This document shows positions 46,215 through 55,162 of a stretch of DNA of 64,000 nucleotides, one piece after another. Made by a program: the position numbers and the translations under genes. Numbering within the stretch: the first letter of the stretch is position 1; each line of letters opens with the position of its first letter. The stretch is taken from assembly GCA_003543215.1 (NCBI GenBank), contig DPJD01000001.1, forward strand, positions 492,860 through 556,859, in the 5' to 3' direction. Under the pieces are notes generated by a model that saw nothing but the letters and a program-made list of their open reading frames with translations, did no database searches and was not told where the DNA came from. This DNA is from Erysipelotrichaceae bacterium (GTDB lineage: Bacteria; Bacillota_I; Bacilli_A; Erysipelotrichales; Erysipelotrichaceae).

Positions 46215-46717
46215 ATTGCTATAAAGTTCTATAAGGTAAATGAAGAGTATGAATGCTTCTCAAATTTCTCGAAACATGGTTTTATACTTGATGGGAAATA
46301 TTGGATGACATCAGAACATTATTTTCAAGCAAAGAAATTTGAAGGAACTGATTTTGAAGAAATTATCAGACTTCTTGATAATCCAATGGATGTTGCTATT
46401 AAGGGAAGAGATAGAAGTCTACCTTTAAGAAAAGATTGGGAAGATATTAAAGATGATATTATGAGAAAGGTAGTTTTGAAAAGTTCTCTCAAAATAAAAG
46501 TACAAGAAATATTCTAATAAGTACTAAAGATGCAGTAATTGTTGAAGATACATCATCAGATTATTATTTGGTCATTGGACCAAATGGTACTGGTAAAAAT
46601 ATGTTAGATAAAATTTTAATGAAAGTACGTAATCAGTTAAATGTTAAAAAGAGAAGTAATTATTGTTGGTCTAGGAATAAGATAATTTGTCATATACATT
46701 GTTTAGGAATTTTATAG
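46215..46717 (+). pseudogene. NADAR (YbiA-like) family gene, frameshifted
   Basis: The sequence starts IAIKFYKVNEEYECFSNFSK after AAGGAGAAATTA, with ATT where ATG would be expected, and continues with WMTSEHYFQAKKF and AIKGRDRSLPLRKDWEDIKD. These are hallmark NADAR segments (N-glycosidase acting on ADP-ribosyl or riboflavin-pathway intermediates). After VQEIF at 46517 the frame stops, while STKDAVIVEDTSSDYYLVIG and NGTGKNMLDKILMKVR, its normal ending, continue in another frame to 46717. A frameshift near 46510 and a lost start codon make it non-functional. In some bacteria YbiA relatives accompany riboflavin synthesis, which would fit this cassette. Confidence 0.8.
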
Positions 46718-46761
46718 ATTATCAAATAATTAAAGCACTAAATTTGAGTGTGAAACATCTG

Positions 46762-47016
46762 CTGGGTCACAACTGGGTCACGGAATATCAATTTTATATT
46801 AAATTCTTATGCAATCTTGTATAATTATGTTAGCTTATATGCAGTTATATAGCGTTTTAAGAAGTTTTACGTAGGGATGTATAGAAATCCCATCATCCGC
46901 TCCATTAGTAATATAAGCCTATAAAAGGGCTTTTTTTGTTGTAAAATTGCACAAAATTGCATAAAACTTCATAAAATTTCTATCTACGTGACCCAGCTGG
47001 GTCACAGATGGGTCAT
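46762..47016 (+). repeat. Dispersed att-like repeat, copy 4, with right-hand arm sites
   Basis: Left part 46762-46905 is nearly identical to copy 1, with TGGGTCACAACTGGGTCAC and the tRNA-Gly-like core ending CCGCTCCAT at 46905. The right part contains the hairpin AAGCC-TATAAAAG-GGCTT with T7 (about 46916-46938), TTGCACAAAATTGCATAAAA and the arm GTGACCCAGCTGGGTCAC (46988-47005) plus TGGGTCAT. It matches copy 3 over its whole length and marks the end of the cofactor cassette. No further copy is seen to the right. Confidence 0.87.
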
Positions 47017-47151
47017 ATACACGACTCGAATACATATTTTATCTTTAATTATTCAAATTTCTAGATTTGTTTATATTAAGTTATTCAGAATTATGAATCA
47101 TTTTCATATGAAATGAATATAATAATTAGATAGAATATTCTGTCAAACTCA

Positions 47152-47176
47152 TAAAAAAACCACTCATTTGAGTGGT
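47152..47176 (-). terminator. Terminator of the aldo/keto reductase operon
   Basis: ACCACTCA-TT-TGAGTGGT stem, followed on the minus strand by TTTTTTT, 13 bases after the stop at 47189. Confidence 0.85.
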
Positions 47177-47188
47177 AAGTCAGTAATA

Positions 47189-48052
<864 letters not shown>

Positions 48053-48412
48053 TTAGTATGTAATTTTTGTAAATGATAGGGAAGCACAGTGAAGTGCACC
48101 ATCTTTTTCTATGTATACTTCTGTAACGACAAAGGGGTTTGTGACAACATTCCCGTTGACAACTGCTTCTAACTTAATCTTATTCAATACAATCCATGTT
48201 GAGTCCATCTTCTGGATATCTTCAGCCTCAAACTCAATTTTCTGATAAAGGATACGTCCTTCTTTAATAACTTCTGCTTCTTGATCACGCGTAAATGTAA
48301 TTCCCATATGAACAAAACGTGCATTATTATAAGTCATCATTAAAAAGCTTTCGACATCTCGATCTTGAATTGCCTTCCATAACTGCCGTGAAAAAGTGTG
48401 AATGTGATTCAT
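48053..48412 (-). CDS. NTF2-like (SnoaL/DUF4440-type) small protein
   Basis: A 119-residue cone-fold protein: N-terminal helix LWKAIQDRDVESFLMMTYNN, RFVHMGITFTRDQEAEVI, then the curved sheet WIVLNKIKLEAVVNG and PFVVTEVYIEKDG. It has a clear paralogue at 55163-55522 under the same kind of promoter. Such proteins bind or isomerise small molecules, or have lost activity; no catalytic pair can be assigned. First gene of the operon with the AKR at 47189. Confidence 0.8.
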   Translation of the reverse strand: MNHIHTFSRQLWKAIQDRDVESFLMMTYNNARFVHMGITFTRDQEAEVIKEGRILYQKIEFEAEDIQKMDSTWIVLNKIKLEAVVNGNVVTNPFVVTEVYIEKDGALHCASLSFTKITY

Positions 48413-48430
48413 ATTTACCTCCTTGATTTC

Positions 48431-48461
48431 ATTTTAAATCATTGTAGTAGCTACAGGTCAA
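48431..48461 (-). promoter_or_regulatory. MerR-type promoter with 19-bp spacer (NTF2-like/AKR operon)
   Basis: On the minus strand: -35 TTGACC, 19-base spacer TGTAGCTACTACAATGATT, -10 TAAAAT. The palindromic TGTAG(C)TACTACA sits between the boxes, the diagnostic arrangement for activation by MerR proteins through DNA untwisting. Confidence 0.85.
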
Positions 48462-48464
48462 CTG

Positions 48465-49469
48465 TTATTTGTATTCATTTCTTCTTGGTAGACTATACCA
48501 AAGATTATTGAGCCATTCGAGTTGTGCTTGTGTTAAGTCTTGCGTAGTTGCGGCCTTTAAACTATCTGCTAATTGTTGTACACGACTTGCGCCAATGATG
48601 ACAGAACTAATTCCTTTTTGTTGAAGAACCCATTTTATCGCTGTTGGTATCATTTCCAATCCTTGTTCTACACACCAAACTCGATATGCATCAACTGCAT
48701 CAAATTGCGCTTTTTGCCAATAACGCTCTTGATATAGAGCACTTGTCGCACCACCCAAGGTAAAGCGAGTACCCTCAATTGCTTCTTCATTATTTGTATA
48801 TTTACCCGTAAGTAATCCAGCAGCAAGGGGATTATAGGTAATTACAGCCATGTTCTCTTCAATTGCCATAGGAAGCAAATCATCTTCTATCATTCTAAAG
48901 AGTAGATTATAGCGTGGCTCAATGACAGTATATGGAATTAATTTATTCGCTAATGCTAATCCGTTTGCTTTCATGATTTGCCAACTACGCCAATTAGATA
49001 TACCGATATGTTTAACTTTACCACTTTGAATCAATTCATTAAAAGCAGAGAGTGTTTCCATATAATCGATATTTTCATCAAACTGATGCGCTAAATAGAG
49101 ATCTAAGTAGGTGGTTTGAAGTCTTTCTAAACTAGCATCCACAGCTTTTAAAATTGCTGCTCTGCTCAAACCTTTATCGGTTGAATCTGGTCCCATCGTC
49201 CCAAAGCATTTGCTGACAATCACAAAATCTTCTCGTTTCTGAGTTTTTAACCATTCGCCAATAATCACTTCAGTCGATCCAGCTTCGTTGTACGAAGCTC
49301 TACCAATGGGGTAGACATTAGCTGTATCAATAAAATTAATGCCTGCAGCTTTTGCCTCATCTAATATTTTAAATGCTTCTTCACGATTCGTTTGTAGACC
49401 AAAGGTCATGGTTCCTATACATAAGCGTGAAACTTCTAAACCTGTATTCCCAAGTTTGATATATTGCAT
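48465..49469 (-). CDS. Aldo/keto reductase (Tas/YajO-type)
   Basis: A 334-residue member of the larger AKR subgroup. N-terminal LGNTGLEVSRLCIGTMTFG; catalytic Asp/Tyr in FIDTANVYP; Lys in VIVSKCFG; His in LYLAHQFD; and the nucleotide-binding IIGASRVQQLADSLKA. It follows the AKR gene at 49479 by nine bases and shares its promoter. The substrate is not predictable. Confidence 0.92.
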   Translation of the reverse strand: MQYIKLGNTGLEVSRLCIGTMTFGLQTNREEAFKILDEAKAAGINFIDTANVYPIGRASYNEAGSTEVIIGEWLKTQKREDFVIVSKCFGTMGPDSTDKGLSRAAILKAVDASLERLQTTYLDLYLAHQFDENIDYMETLSAFNELIQSGKVKHIGISNWRSWQIMKANGLALANKLIPYTVIEPRYNLLFRMIEDDLLPMAIEENMAVITYNPLAAGLLTGKYTNNEEAIEGTRFTLGGATSALYQERYWQKAQFDAVDAYRVWCVEQGLEMIPTAIKWVLQQKGISSVIIGASRVQQLADSLKAATTQDLTQAQLEWLNNLWYSLPRRNEYK

Positions 49470-49478
49470 TCTATCTCC

Positions 49479-50330
49479 TTAATATTTGCGTTCCCACGCA
49501 GCGAATCGTTCTACTTGTGCTGGATCTTTATGAGAAAAGACAATTGAATTCTTCGTATCTAATTTCTTGAGTTCCAACATCTCATCATCTGTAAGCATAA
49601 AATCATATACATCCATGTTTTCTAACATTCTCTCTTTTTTAGTTGTTTTCATGACTAAGGCAACACCTTTTTGAACTAAGAATCTAAGTGCGATTTGACC
49701 AACGGTTTTGTTATACTTTGCAGCTAACGTTTGTACATAAGGATTTTCAAAAATAGCTTTATGTCCTCTTGCTAATGGCATCCACGCTTGAGCTTGAACA
49801 GAGTACTTATTCATAATCTCAATCGCATTATCTTGTTGGTGGAGTAGATGAATCTCAACTTGATTGACTTGAGGTGTTATTTCATTAAATTTGACAAAAT
49901 CAATCAAACGATCTGGATAGAGATTACTCACACCAATTGCTCTAATTTTGCCTGCTTTATAGAATTCAGTAAGTGCTCTATAAGCTCCATAAATATCATT
50001 GTAAGGATGATGTATTAGAAATAAATCAATATAGTCTAGTTGAAGTCGATCTAATGATCCTTGTATAGATAGCTTAGCTTTCTCGTACGTTGCATCAGCA
50101 AGCCAAAGTTTAGTAGTGATAAAGAGTTCACTTCGAGGGATAGGGCTATTCTTGATGGCTTGACCCACGATGGCTTCATTACCATAACCTTGTGCTGTAT
50201 CAAATAAACGATAGCCAGCATTTATTGCATTTAGAATCACTTCATTTGCTTCTACCTCATCTGTTAGACCAATTGTCCCAAAACCTATTTGTGGCATAAT
50301 TACACCATTATTAAGTTTGATATATTCCAT
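49479..50330 (-). CDS. Aldo/keto reductase (AKR5-like), divergent from merR
   Basis: A 283-residue paralogue of the AKR at 47189, of the same length, with LFDTAQGYGNE (Asp, Tyr), TTKLW (Lys), LFLIHHP (His) and VMKTTKKERMLENMDVYDF. It is transcribed from the MerR-type promoter that overlaps the merR leader. The two AKR copies and the third AKR suggest local duplication to widen detoxification of carbonyl compounds. Confidence 0.93.
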   Translation of the reverse strand: MEYIKLNNGVIMPQIGFGTIGLTDEVEANEVILNAINAGYRLFDTAQGYGNEAIVGQAIKNSPIPRSELFITTKLWLADATYEKAKLSIQGSLDRLQLDYIDLFLIHHPYNDIYGAYRALTEFYKAGKIRAIGVSNLYPDRLIDFVKFNEITPQVNQVEIHLLHQQDNAIEIMNKYSVQAQAWMPLARGHKAIFENPYVQTLAAKYNKTVGQIALRFLVQKGVALVMKTTKKERMLENMDVYDFMLTDDEMLELKKLDTKNSIVFSHKDPAQVERFAAWERKY

Positions 50331-50361
50331 TTTCTTTTTCCTCGCTTTCAGTTATAATATT

Positions 50362-50392
50362 ACTGTACAACCTTGTAGTAACTACAAGTCAA
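50362..50392 (-). promoter_or_regulatory. MerR-type promoter with 19-bp spacer (AKR pair, divergent from merR)
   Basis: Minus strand: TTGACT, 19-base spacer TGTAGTTACTACAAGGTTG, TACAGT. The operator palindrome TTGTAGTAACTACAA is only about 15 bases before the merR start, so the regulator probably also affects its own expression. Confidence 0.85.
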
Positions 50393-50402
50393 GGAGAAAT
50401 TT

Positions 50403-50798
50403 ATGTATACTATGAAAGATGTTTGTGACAAATATTCAATGCCATATGAAACATTACGTTTCTATTGTAATGAAGGTCTTATCCCTAATGTAAAGCGCGA
50501 TCATAATAATTATAGAATGTTTGATGAAAGAGATTTATCTTGGATAGAAGGTCTGCAATGTTTACGTAAATGTGGTTTAGGTATCAAAGAATTGAAAGTC
50601 TACTTAGATCTTGCTATGCAAGGACCATCAACGATAAATAAGCGTAAGAGCATGTTAGAACAACAGAAAGTTAAACTGATGGAAACGAGAAATGAAATCG
50701 ATAAGAGTTTAGCTTATATTGAACAAAAAAATCAATATTATACAGATGTTGAGAATGGAAAAATTAAGTATACAAGTAACATAATCGATATAGACTAA
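50403..50798 (+). CDS. MerR-family regulator of the carbonyl-stress regulon
   Basis: A 131-residue MerR protein. Winged helix MYTMKDVCDKYSMPYETLRF, then FYCNEGLIPNVKRDHNNYR, followed by a long dimerisation helix (MLEQQKVKLMETRNEIDKSL). There is no metal-binding cysteine pattern in the C-terminus, so it is unlike metal sensors and closer to the AdhR/YraB group that answers aldehydes. Five promoters in this region carry the same dyad in a 19-bp spacer, and one abuts this gene. It therefore is the obvious activator of the AKR, NTF2-like, MFS and esterase genes. The signal is unknown. Start after AAGGAG. Confidence 0.9.
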   Translation: MYTMKDVCDKYSMPYETLRFYCNEGLIPNVKRDHNNYRMFDERDLSWIEGLQCLRKCGLGIKELKVYLDLAMQGPSTINKRKSMLEQQKVKLMETRNEIDKSLAYIEQKNQYYTDVENGKIKYTSNIIDID

Positions 50799-50918
50799 TA
50801 TAAATTGGCTTAGTTTCTATGAATGTTTTCTTTTAAGTAATATACCAATTTCAACTTTAAAGTTCATATAAACAACTTTATAACTTATTTATTTCTATTT
50901 AAATCGAAAATAGTAAAT

Positions 50919-50967
50919 AAAAAAGTCTTATACATGCATCAAGTACTGCTTTGTATGAGACTTTTTT
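50919..50967. terminator. Bidirectional terminator between merR and the MFS gene
   Basis: AAAAAAGTCTTATACA ... TGTATGAGACTTTTTT: a stem with A-run before and T-run after, serving convergent genes on both strands. Confidence 0.8.
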
Positions 50968-51011
50968 AATAATAGTTAGTAAATTAATGTATACATTAGA
51001 AACAAATCGGA

Positions 51012-52172
51012 CTAACTCTTTTTAATAAGTACGTTTTTTTTCTTTTCAAACCAAAACAATAATGCTGAGAATAGAACAAAGACACTCGCAAATAATGTGA
51101 TGTACTCAATGCCCAACCATTCAACAATAAGCGCTCCAAATAATGCGCCACCAGCAAAACCAAATTGAACCATCGTTCCATTAATGCTTAATAGTATAGC
51201 AGTACCTTTCTTAAAACGACCATTAATATTGAGATTAAAGATTGGTCCACATGTCCATGCAGCAACCGCCCATATAAACAGGAATAATATAGCTAAATAT
51301 TCAATTTGCCCAAAAACACTGACTAAAATTAATGCGATTGCCTGTATGAATAAAGCTGTTTCGATAACGTTGGCTGTTCCATATTTATCCGACAATACTC
51401 CACCCATTCGTGATCCGATTACACTCGCAATACCAATGACCATTAAAACCCAAGCGATAACAGAACTTAAATTGTCTGAAAGATTGAGTAGAAATGGAGT
51501 AATGTATGTGTTCAGAGAAGAGTAAGCTAAAAACATTGAAAAGGTAACGGTAAATAGTAAAGCTGTTTCTTTACTGACTAAATATGATATTTGTTCCTTT
51601 ATTGTTGAGACTTCTCGAGTACCTGTTGATTTTAATAATTTGGCCAAGAAAGCTAAGGCAAGAGCCATTAATATACTTAAACCTAAAAAGATAAATCGCC
51701 AATCGATTAAACTTGTAATCGTACGGCTGAAAGGAACTCCTAACACGAGTGCTAAGCTAGATCCAACAGCAATCATACTTAAATCACGTCCACGTCTTTC
51801 AGGTTTAGCTTTTTCAGCAACAATAGAGAATGCAGCAATACCATAAACCCCTGCGCCTAAACCTACAAAAATACGTGCTAACATTAACAGTGTAAAGTTA
51901 GGTGCAACGAACATTAAACCGTTTCCAACAATCATGCTAATCAGTCCAAAAAACAAAATATGATGAAGTGGTTTTTTGGCTAAAGCAATCATTACAATTG
52001 GAGTTCCAATTGCAGCAGAAAGTGAATAGATGGTCGTTAATTGACCGATAGCAGCAATACTCACTCCGACTGAATCCGCAACTTTATCGATAATTCCACC
52101 AAAAATAAACTGGGCAACACCCATTAAGAAACTTAATAAGGTAAATAATATGATTAATAAGCTTTCTAGCAT
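51012..52172 (-). CDS. MFS transporter (AraJ/DHA1-type exporter), MerR regulon
   Basis: A 386-residue membrane protein with 12 hydrophobic segments. The MFS signature between helices 2 and 3 is weak (ALAKKPLHH), but the motif C-like region VFVGLGAGVYGIAAFSIVAE and the loop EKAKPERRGRDLSMI after helix 4 support the drug:H+ antiporter-1 group. It has its own MerR-type promoter (52199-52229) and so is coinduced with the reductases, probably to export the inducer or its product. Ribosome-binding site AAGGAGAAAG. Confidence 0.9.
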   Translation of the reverse strand: MLESLLIILFTLLSFLMGVAQFIFGGIIDKVADSVGVSIAAIGQLTTIYSLSAAIGTPIVMIALAKKPLHHILFFGLISMIVGNGLMFVAPNFTLLMLARIFVGLGAGVYGIAAFSIVAEKAKPERRGRDLSMIAVGSSLALVLGVPFSRTITSLIDWRFIFLGLSILMALALAFLAKLLKSTGTREVSTIKEQISYLVSKETALLFTVTFSMFLAYSSLNTYITPFLLNLSDNLSSVIAWVLMVIGIASVIGSRMGGVLSDKYGTANVIETALFIQAIALILVSVFGQIEYLAILFLFIWAVAAWTCGPIFNLNINGRFKKGTAILLSINGTMVQFGFAGGALFGALIVEWLGIEYITLFASVFVLFSALLFWFEKKKNVLIKKS

Positions 52173-52198
52173 AACTTTCTCCTTTTACTACTTTTTGA

Positions 52199-52229
52199 AT
52201 TTTACAACACTGTAGTAACTACATGTCAA
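52199..52229 (-). promoter_or_regulatory. MerR-type promoter with 19-bp spacer (MFS gene)
   Basis: Minus strand: TTGACA, 19-base spacer TGTAGTTACTACAGTGTTG, TAAAAT. It is a mirror of the esterase promoter 120 bp away, with an identical operator core. Confidence 0.88.
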
Positions 52230-52324
52230 ATCCAAATGCAAAAATGATCCTATAATTCAGTAAATATATAAACAAGTACTTCTTTTGATACTATTTTTTT
52301 ACAAATTAATATAATAAGGTTAAC

Positions 52325-52355
52325 TTGACATGTAGTAACTACAGTGTTGTATTTT
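52325..52355 (+). promoter_or_regulatory. MerR-type promoter with 19-bp spacer (esterase operon)
   Basis: TTGACA (52325-52330), 19-base spacer TGTAGTAACTACAGTGTTG, TATTTT (52350-52355), 17 bases before the ORF at 52372. Confidence 0.88.
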
Positions 52356-52371
52356 TAGTTATGTAGGTGAA

Positions 52372-53430
52372 ATGATGAAAATTAAGAACAGTGTCGAAAA
52401 ATGGAAAAAGAAAAGGTACAGCTTAATTTTATTTTTAATCATGGGTGCTGTACTTGCAATAGTCTGTTTAAGTAATTATGAATGGATACAAGAAAAAATA
52501 AATGAAACATGGAAAGGAGGGAACGAAATGATCAAACAAGAGCCAGAATCAATTGAATTATTCACACTCAATACACGAGTTCAAGAAGTTATTGATGATC
52601 CAATGTTTGCAGGTTTTGGAAATCTTCTCTTTCCAATCGATTTGAACATTGATCCAAATTTAAGTTTAGATGATATAAGTCACTCAAGTACTTTTATATG
52701 GTATTCAAATATTAAAACAAATAAAACGGTCGAAATCCTAAATTCACTCAAAAAAAGAGCTAAACAAAATGAAACGATATTTTATTCAATTTATACTCAA
52801 GATGAAATTAGGAAAGACAGTTCTAAAGCTGATACGGGCTTATTCTTTTTCAAAGGAAATCCATCCGAGAAGTTTGCGATTATTAATGCTGGAGGAGGTT
52901 TTATGTATGTAGCTGCATTACACGATAGTTTTCCTCACGCACTTGAGTTAAGTGAAATGGGAATCAATGCTTTTGCTTTAATCTATCGACCCGATCATGC
53001 TTATGAAGATTTAGCTCAAGCAATTGCGTTTGTTTATGATCATGCTGACGAATTAGAAGTGCAACAAAATGGATATTCACTATGGGGAGGGTCAGCTGGG
53101 GCACGAATGGCTGCAAGTTTAGGTCGTAGTGATGCGATGGGGCGATATGGAAGAAAAGACATAGGACCCGCATCAGCAGTCATTACTCAATATACAGGCT
53201 ATTCATCAGTCTCTAATAAAGATGCACCTACATATGCCTGTGTAGGTACAAATGACGGAATCGCATATTACAAAGATATGGAAAGTAGACTGAATGCTTT
53301 ATCAAAATTAGGTATTCCTACAGAATTTCATGCCTTTCAAGGTCTAAGTCATGGGTTTGGTTTAGGAACAGATACAGTTGCACAAGATTGGATAAAAGAC
53401 GCTGTTGCTTTTTGGATGAAGCAACCGTAA
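52372..53430 (+). CDS. Membrane-anchored alpha/beta-hydrolase (esterase), MerR regulon
   Basis: A 352-residue protein. One N-terminal membrane segment (SLILFLIMGAVLAIVCL, about residues 18-34) should anchor it outside the cell. The alpha/beta-hydrolase part has AIINAGGGFMYVAAL (oxyanion), nucleophile elbow YSLWGGSAGARMAA (Ser about 245), and likely His in FQGLSHGFGLG. It resembles the BD-FAE/carboxylesterase group. An internal ATG at 52530 would give a soluble version with a better ribosome-binding site (AAAGGAGGG), so a translational variant is possible. First gene of a three-gene operon with an FMN reductase and a lipoprotein esterase. Confidence 0.82.
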   Translation: MMKIKNSVEKWKKKRYSLILFLIMGAVLAIVCLSNYEWIQEKINETWKGGNEMIKQEPESIELFTLNTRVQEVIDDPMFAGFGNLLFPIDLNIDPNLSLDDISHSSTFIWYSNIKTNKTVEILNSLKKRAKQNETIFYSIYTQDEIRKDSSKADTGLFFFKGNPSEKFAIINAGGGFMYVAALHDSFPHALELSEMGINAFALIYRPDHAYEDLAQAIAFVYDHADELEVQQNGYSLWGGSAGARMAASLGRSDAMGRYGRKDIGPASAVITQYTGYSSVSNKDAPTYACVGTNDGIAYYKDMESRLNALSKLGIPTEFHAFQGLSHGFGLGTDTVAQDWIKDAVAFWMKQP

Positions 53431-53451
53431 AAAGAAAGGTAATATATCAAA

Positions 53452-53901
53452 ATGGAAATTTTATTTATTAATGGAAGTCCAAATTATAAAGGAAATACAG
53501 CATCATTAGCGTTAGATGTACTCAAAGATAGAGTTTTTAAACAGGTTAATTGTATTGATTTTCAAATAAATGTTTATGGTCAAAACTTGCCAGGTGATCA
53601 ATTTGAAGAAATACTAAACCTTATGAAGGAATCTGATATTATCATCATCGGTTCTCCTATGTATTGGCATAATATTTGTGGAAGTATAAGAACATTACTT
53701 GATCGTTTTTATGGTCCTGTCAATGAAGGAGAATTAAAAGGCAAGAAACTAGTATTTGTATTTCAAGGAGCAGCTCCTGAAAAATGGATGTTAGATGCAG
53801 GCGATTATACAATGGAACACTTTGCACGCCTTTATGGTTTAGATTATTTAGGTATGGTTACCAATAGGAGAGAAGCTTTAGTAATTTCTAAAAAGATATA
53901 A
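53452..53901 (+). CDS. NADPH-dependent FMN reductase-like flavoprotein
   Basis: A 149-residue flavodoxin-fold protein. Phosphate-binding loop INGSPNYKGNTASLA (residues 5-19), then IIGSPMYWHNICGSIRTLLDR (given by its core SPMYWHN) and VFVFQGAAPEKWM. It is shorter than most NADPH-dependent FMN reductases (about 180), ending soon after the second flavin loop, but shows no frameshift. Coexpressed with esterases and reductases of the MerR regulon, it probably reduces quinones or other electrophiles. Confidence 0.85.
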   Translation: MEILFINGSPNYKGNTASLALDVLKDRVFKQVNCIDFQINVYGQNLPGDQFEEILNLMKESDIIIIGSPMYWHNICGSIRTLLDRFYGPVNEGELKGKKLVFVFQGAAPEKWMLDAGDYTMEHFARLYGLDYLGMVTNRREALVISKKI

Positions 53902-53973
53902 GACAGTAATGAACAAACTTAGCCATAAGTTTAAATTCCAATCTTTAATAAAGATTTGAAAGTGAGATGGTAT

Positions 53974-54987
53974 ATGAAAATGTTAAAACAACTTAATGTT
54001 TTATTGTTATGCATTTTACTAACAGCATGTAGTTCAATTGATGAGCTGAGTAGACTTCTAGAAAATGAGGAACCAAATGTGAACAAAAAGAATGTACAAG
54101 AAATGCTTAGTTTGCCTAATGAACTAGTAGAAATTCCCAAAGATTACTTTAAAGAAGCTTCACAAAAGGGAAGTTTAGTAGATCTTTATTATCAGTCTTT
54201 TGAATCAAAAACTTATTTGCAAAAAAGTAAGATTATTGAGAAGCATGCGATTGTGTATTTGCCATATAATTACACACCGGATAATAAATATAATGTATTT
54301 TATTTGATGCATGGCGGATGGAGTAATGAAACAACTTGGTTAGGAAGTACACAACAACCTAATGCATTTAAGAATATTATTGATAATGCGATTGAGCATG
54401 GTGAGATGCAAGCCATGATCATTGTTTGTCCCACTTATAACAACTTAAGTGAATCAGATAGTGGTGATTATAGCTTGGCAATCACTTTAACCAACAACTA
54501 TCACAATGAACTCGTAAATGATTTAATACCAGCAGTTGAAAGTGAATATAGTACCTATGCACAAGATGTAACACTTGAAGGACTTCAAACATCACGAGAT
54601 CACAGAGCTTTTGGTGGTTTCTCAATGGGATCAGTCGCAACTTGGCGTACGTTTGAACATAGTTTAAATTACTTTAGATATTTCATGCCTTCAAGTGGAA
54701 GTTTGACAAGCGATGCTGAATATTTAGCTCAACGAGTAAAGGATTTAGATTATCAATGGAATGACTTCTTTATTTTTGCAGCATCAGGAACAGATGATTT
54801 TGCTTATTCATCCTTCAAGCGACAAATTGATGCGATGAAATCAATCAAGGATCGTACTTTCCGTTTCGCTAACAATGAAGAAGATGGGAATCTATACTAC
54901 TTGGAAAGAGAAGGTGGAATACATAGCGAAGAATACGCAAGAGTATACATATATAATGGTTTAATTTGGGTATGGAATGTTAATTAG
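53974..54987 (+). CDS. Esterase-D-family lipoprotein (feruloyl-esterase-like)
   Basis: About 337 residues from ATG 53974; an upstream TTG is not needed. The lipoprotein signal MKMLKQLNVLLLCILLTACSS gives a lipid-modified Cys near 19 and surface location. The catalytic domain has YLMHGGWSNETTWLG, FGGFSMGSVATWRTF (nucleophile Ser about 219), Asp in ASGTDDF and His in GGIHSEEY. This is the pattern of PF00756 esterases such as the acetyl/feruloyl esterase of xylanase Z. The natural ester is unknown. Last gene of the esterase operon. Confidence 0.85.
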   Translation: MKMLKQLNVLLLCILLTACSSIDELSRLLENEEPNVNKKNVQEMLSLPNELVEIPKDYFKEASQKGSLVDLYYQSFESKTYLQKSKIIEKHAIVYLPYNYTPDNKYNVFYLMHGGWSNETTWLGSTQQPNAFKNIIDNAIEHGEMQAMIIVCPTYNNLSESDSGDYSLAITLTNNYHNELVNDLIPAVESEYSTYAQDVTLEGLQTSRDHRAFGGFSMGSVATWRTFEHSLNYFRYFMPSSGSLTSDAEYLAQRVKDLDYQWNDFFIFAASGTDDFAYSSFKRQIDAMKSIKDRTFRFANNEEDGNLYYLEREGGIHSEEYARVYIYNGLIWVWNVN

Positions 54988-55044
54988 TATTTCATATTTT
55001 AAGTTATTTAATCAAAATAAAGTTATAATTTCTCTCAATTTTAC

Positions 55045-55075
55045 TTGACCTGTAGTTACTCCAATGATTTATAGT
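55045..55075 (+). promoter_or_regulatory. MerR-type promoter with 19-bp spacer (second NTF2-like gene)
   Basis: TTGACC (55045-55050), 19-base spacer TGTAGTTACTCCAATGATT, TATAGT (55070-55075). One arm of the dyad is degenerate (ACTCCA for ACTACA). Confidence 0.8.
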
Positions 55076-55162
55076 AAACTTATCATCAGTCAATTTATGA
55101 TGTAAGAATAAGATTAGAATTTATATGTAAAGATTAATAAATAATGAAAAGGAAACAATAAA

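Noticed and set aside
15836..47016. The four repeats as a CRISPR array or as complete tRNA genes
   Set aside because: They are 144 bp long and 7-13 kb apart, so not CRISPR. Only the 3' end resembles tRNA-Gly; the 5' acceptor strand GCGGATG, D-arm and anticodon arm are missing.
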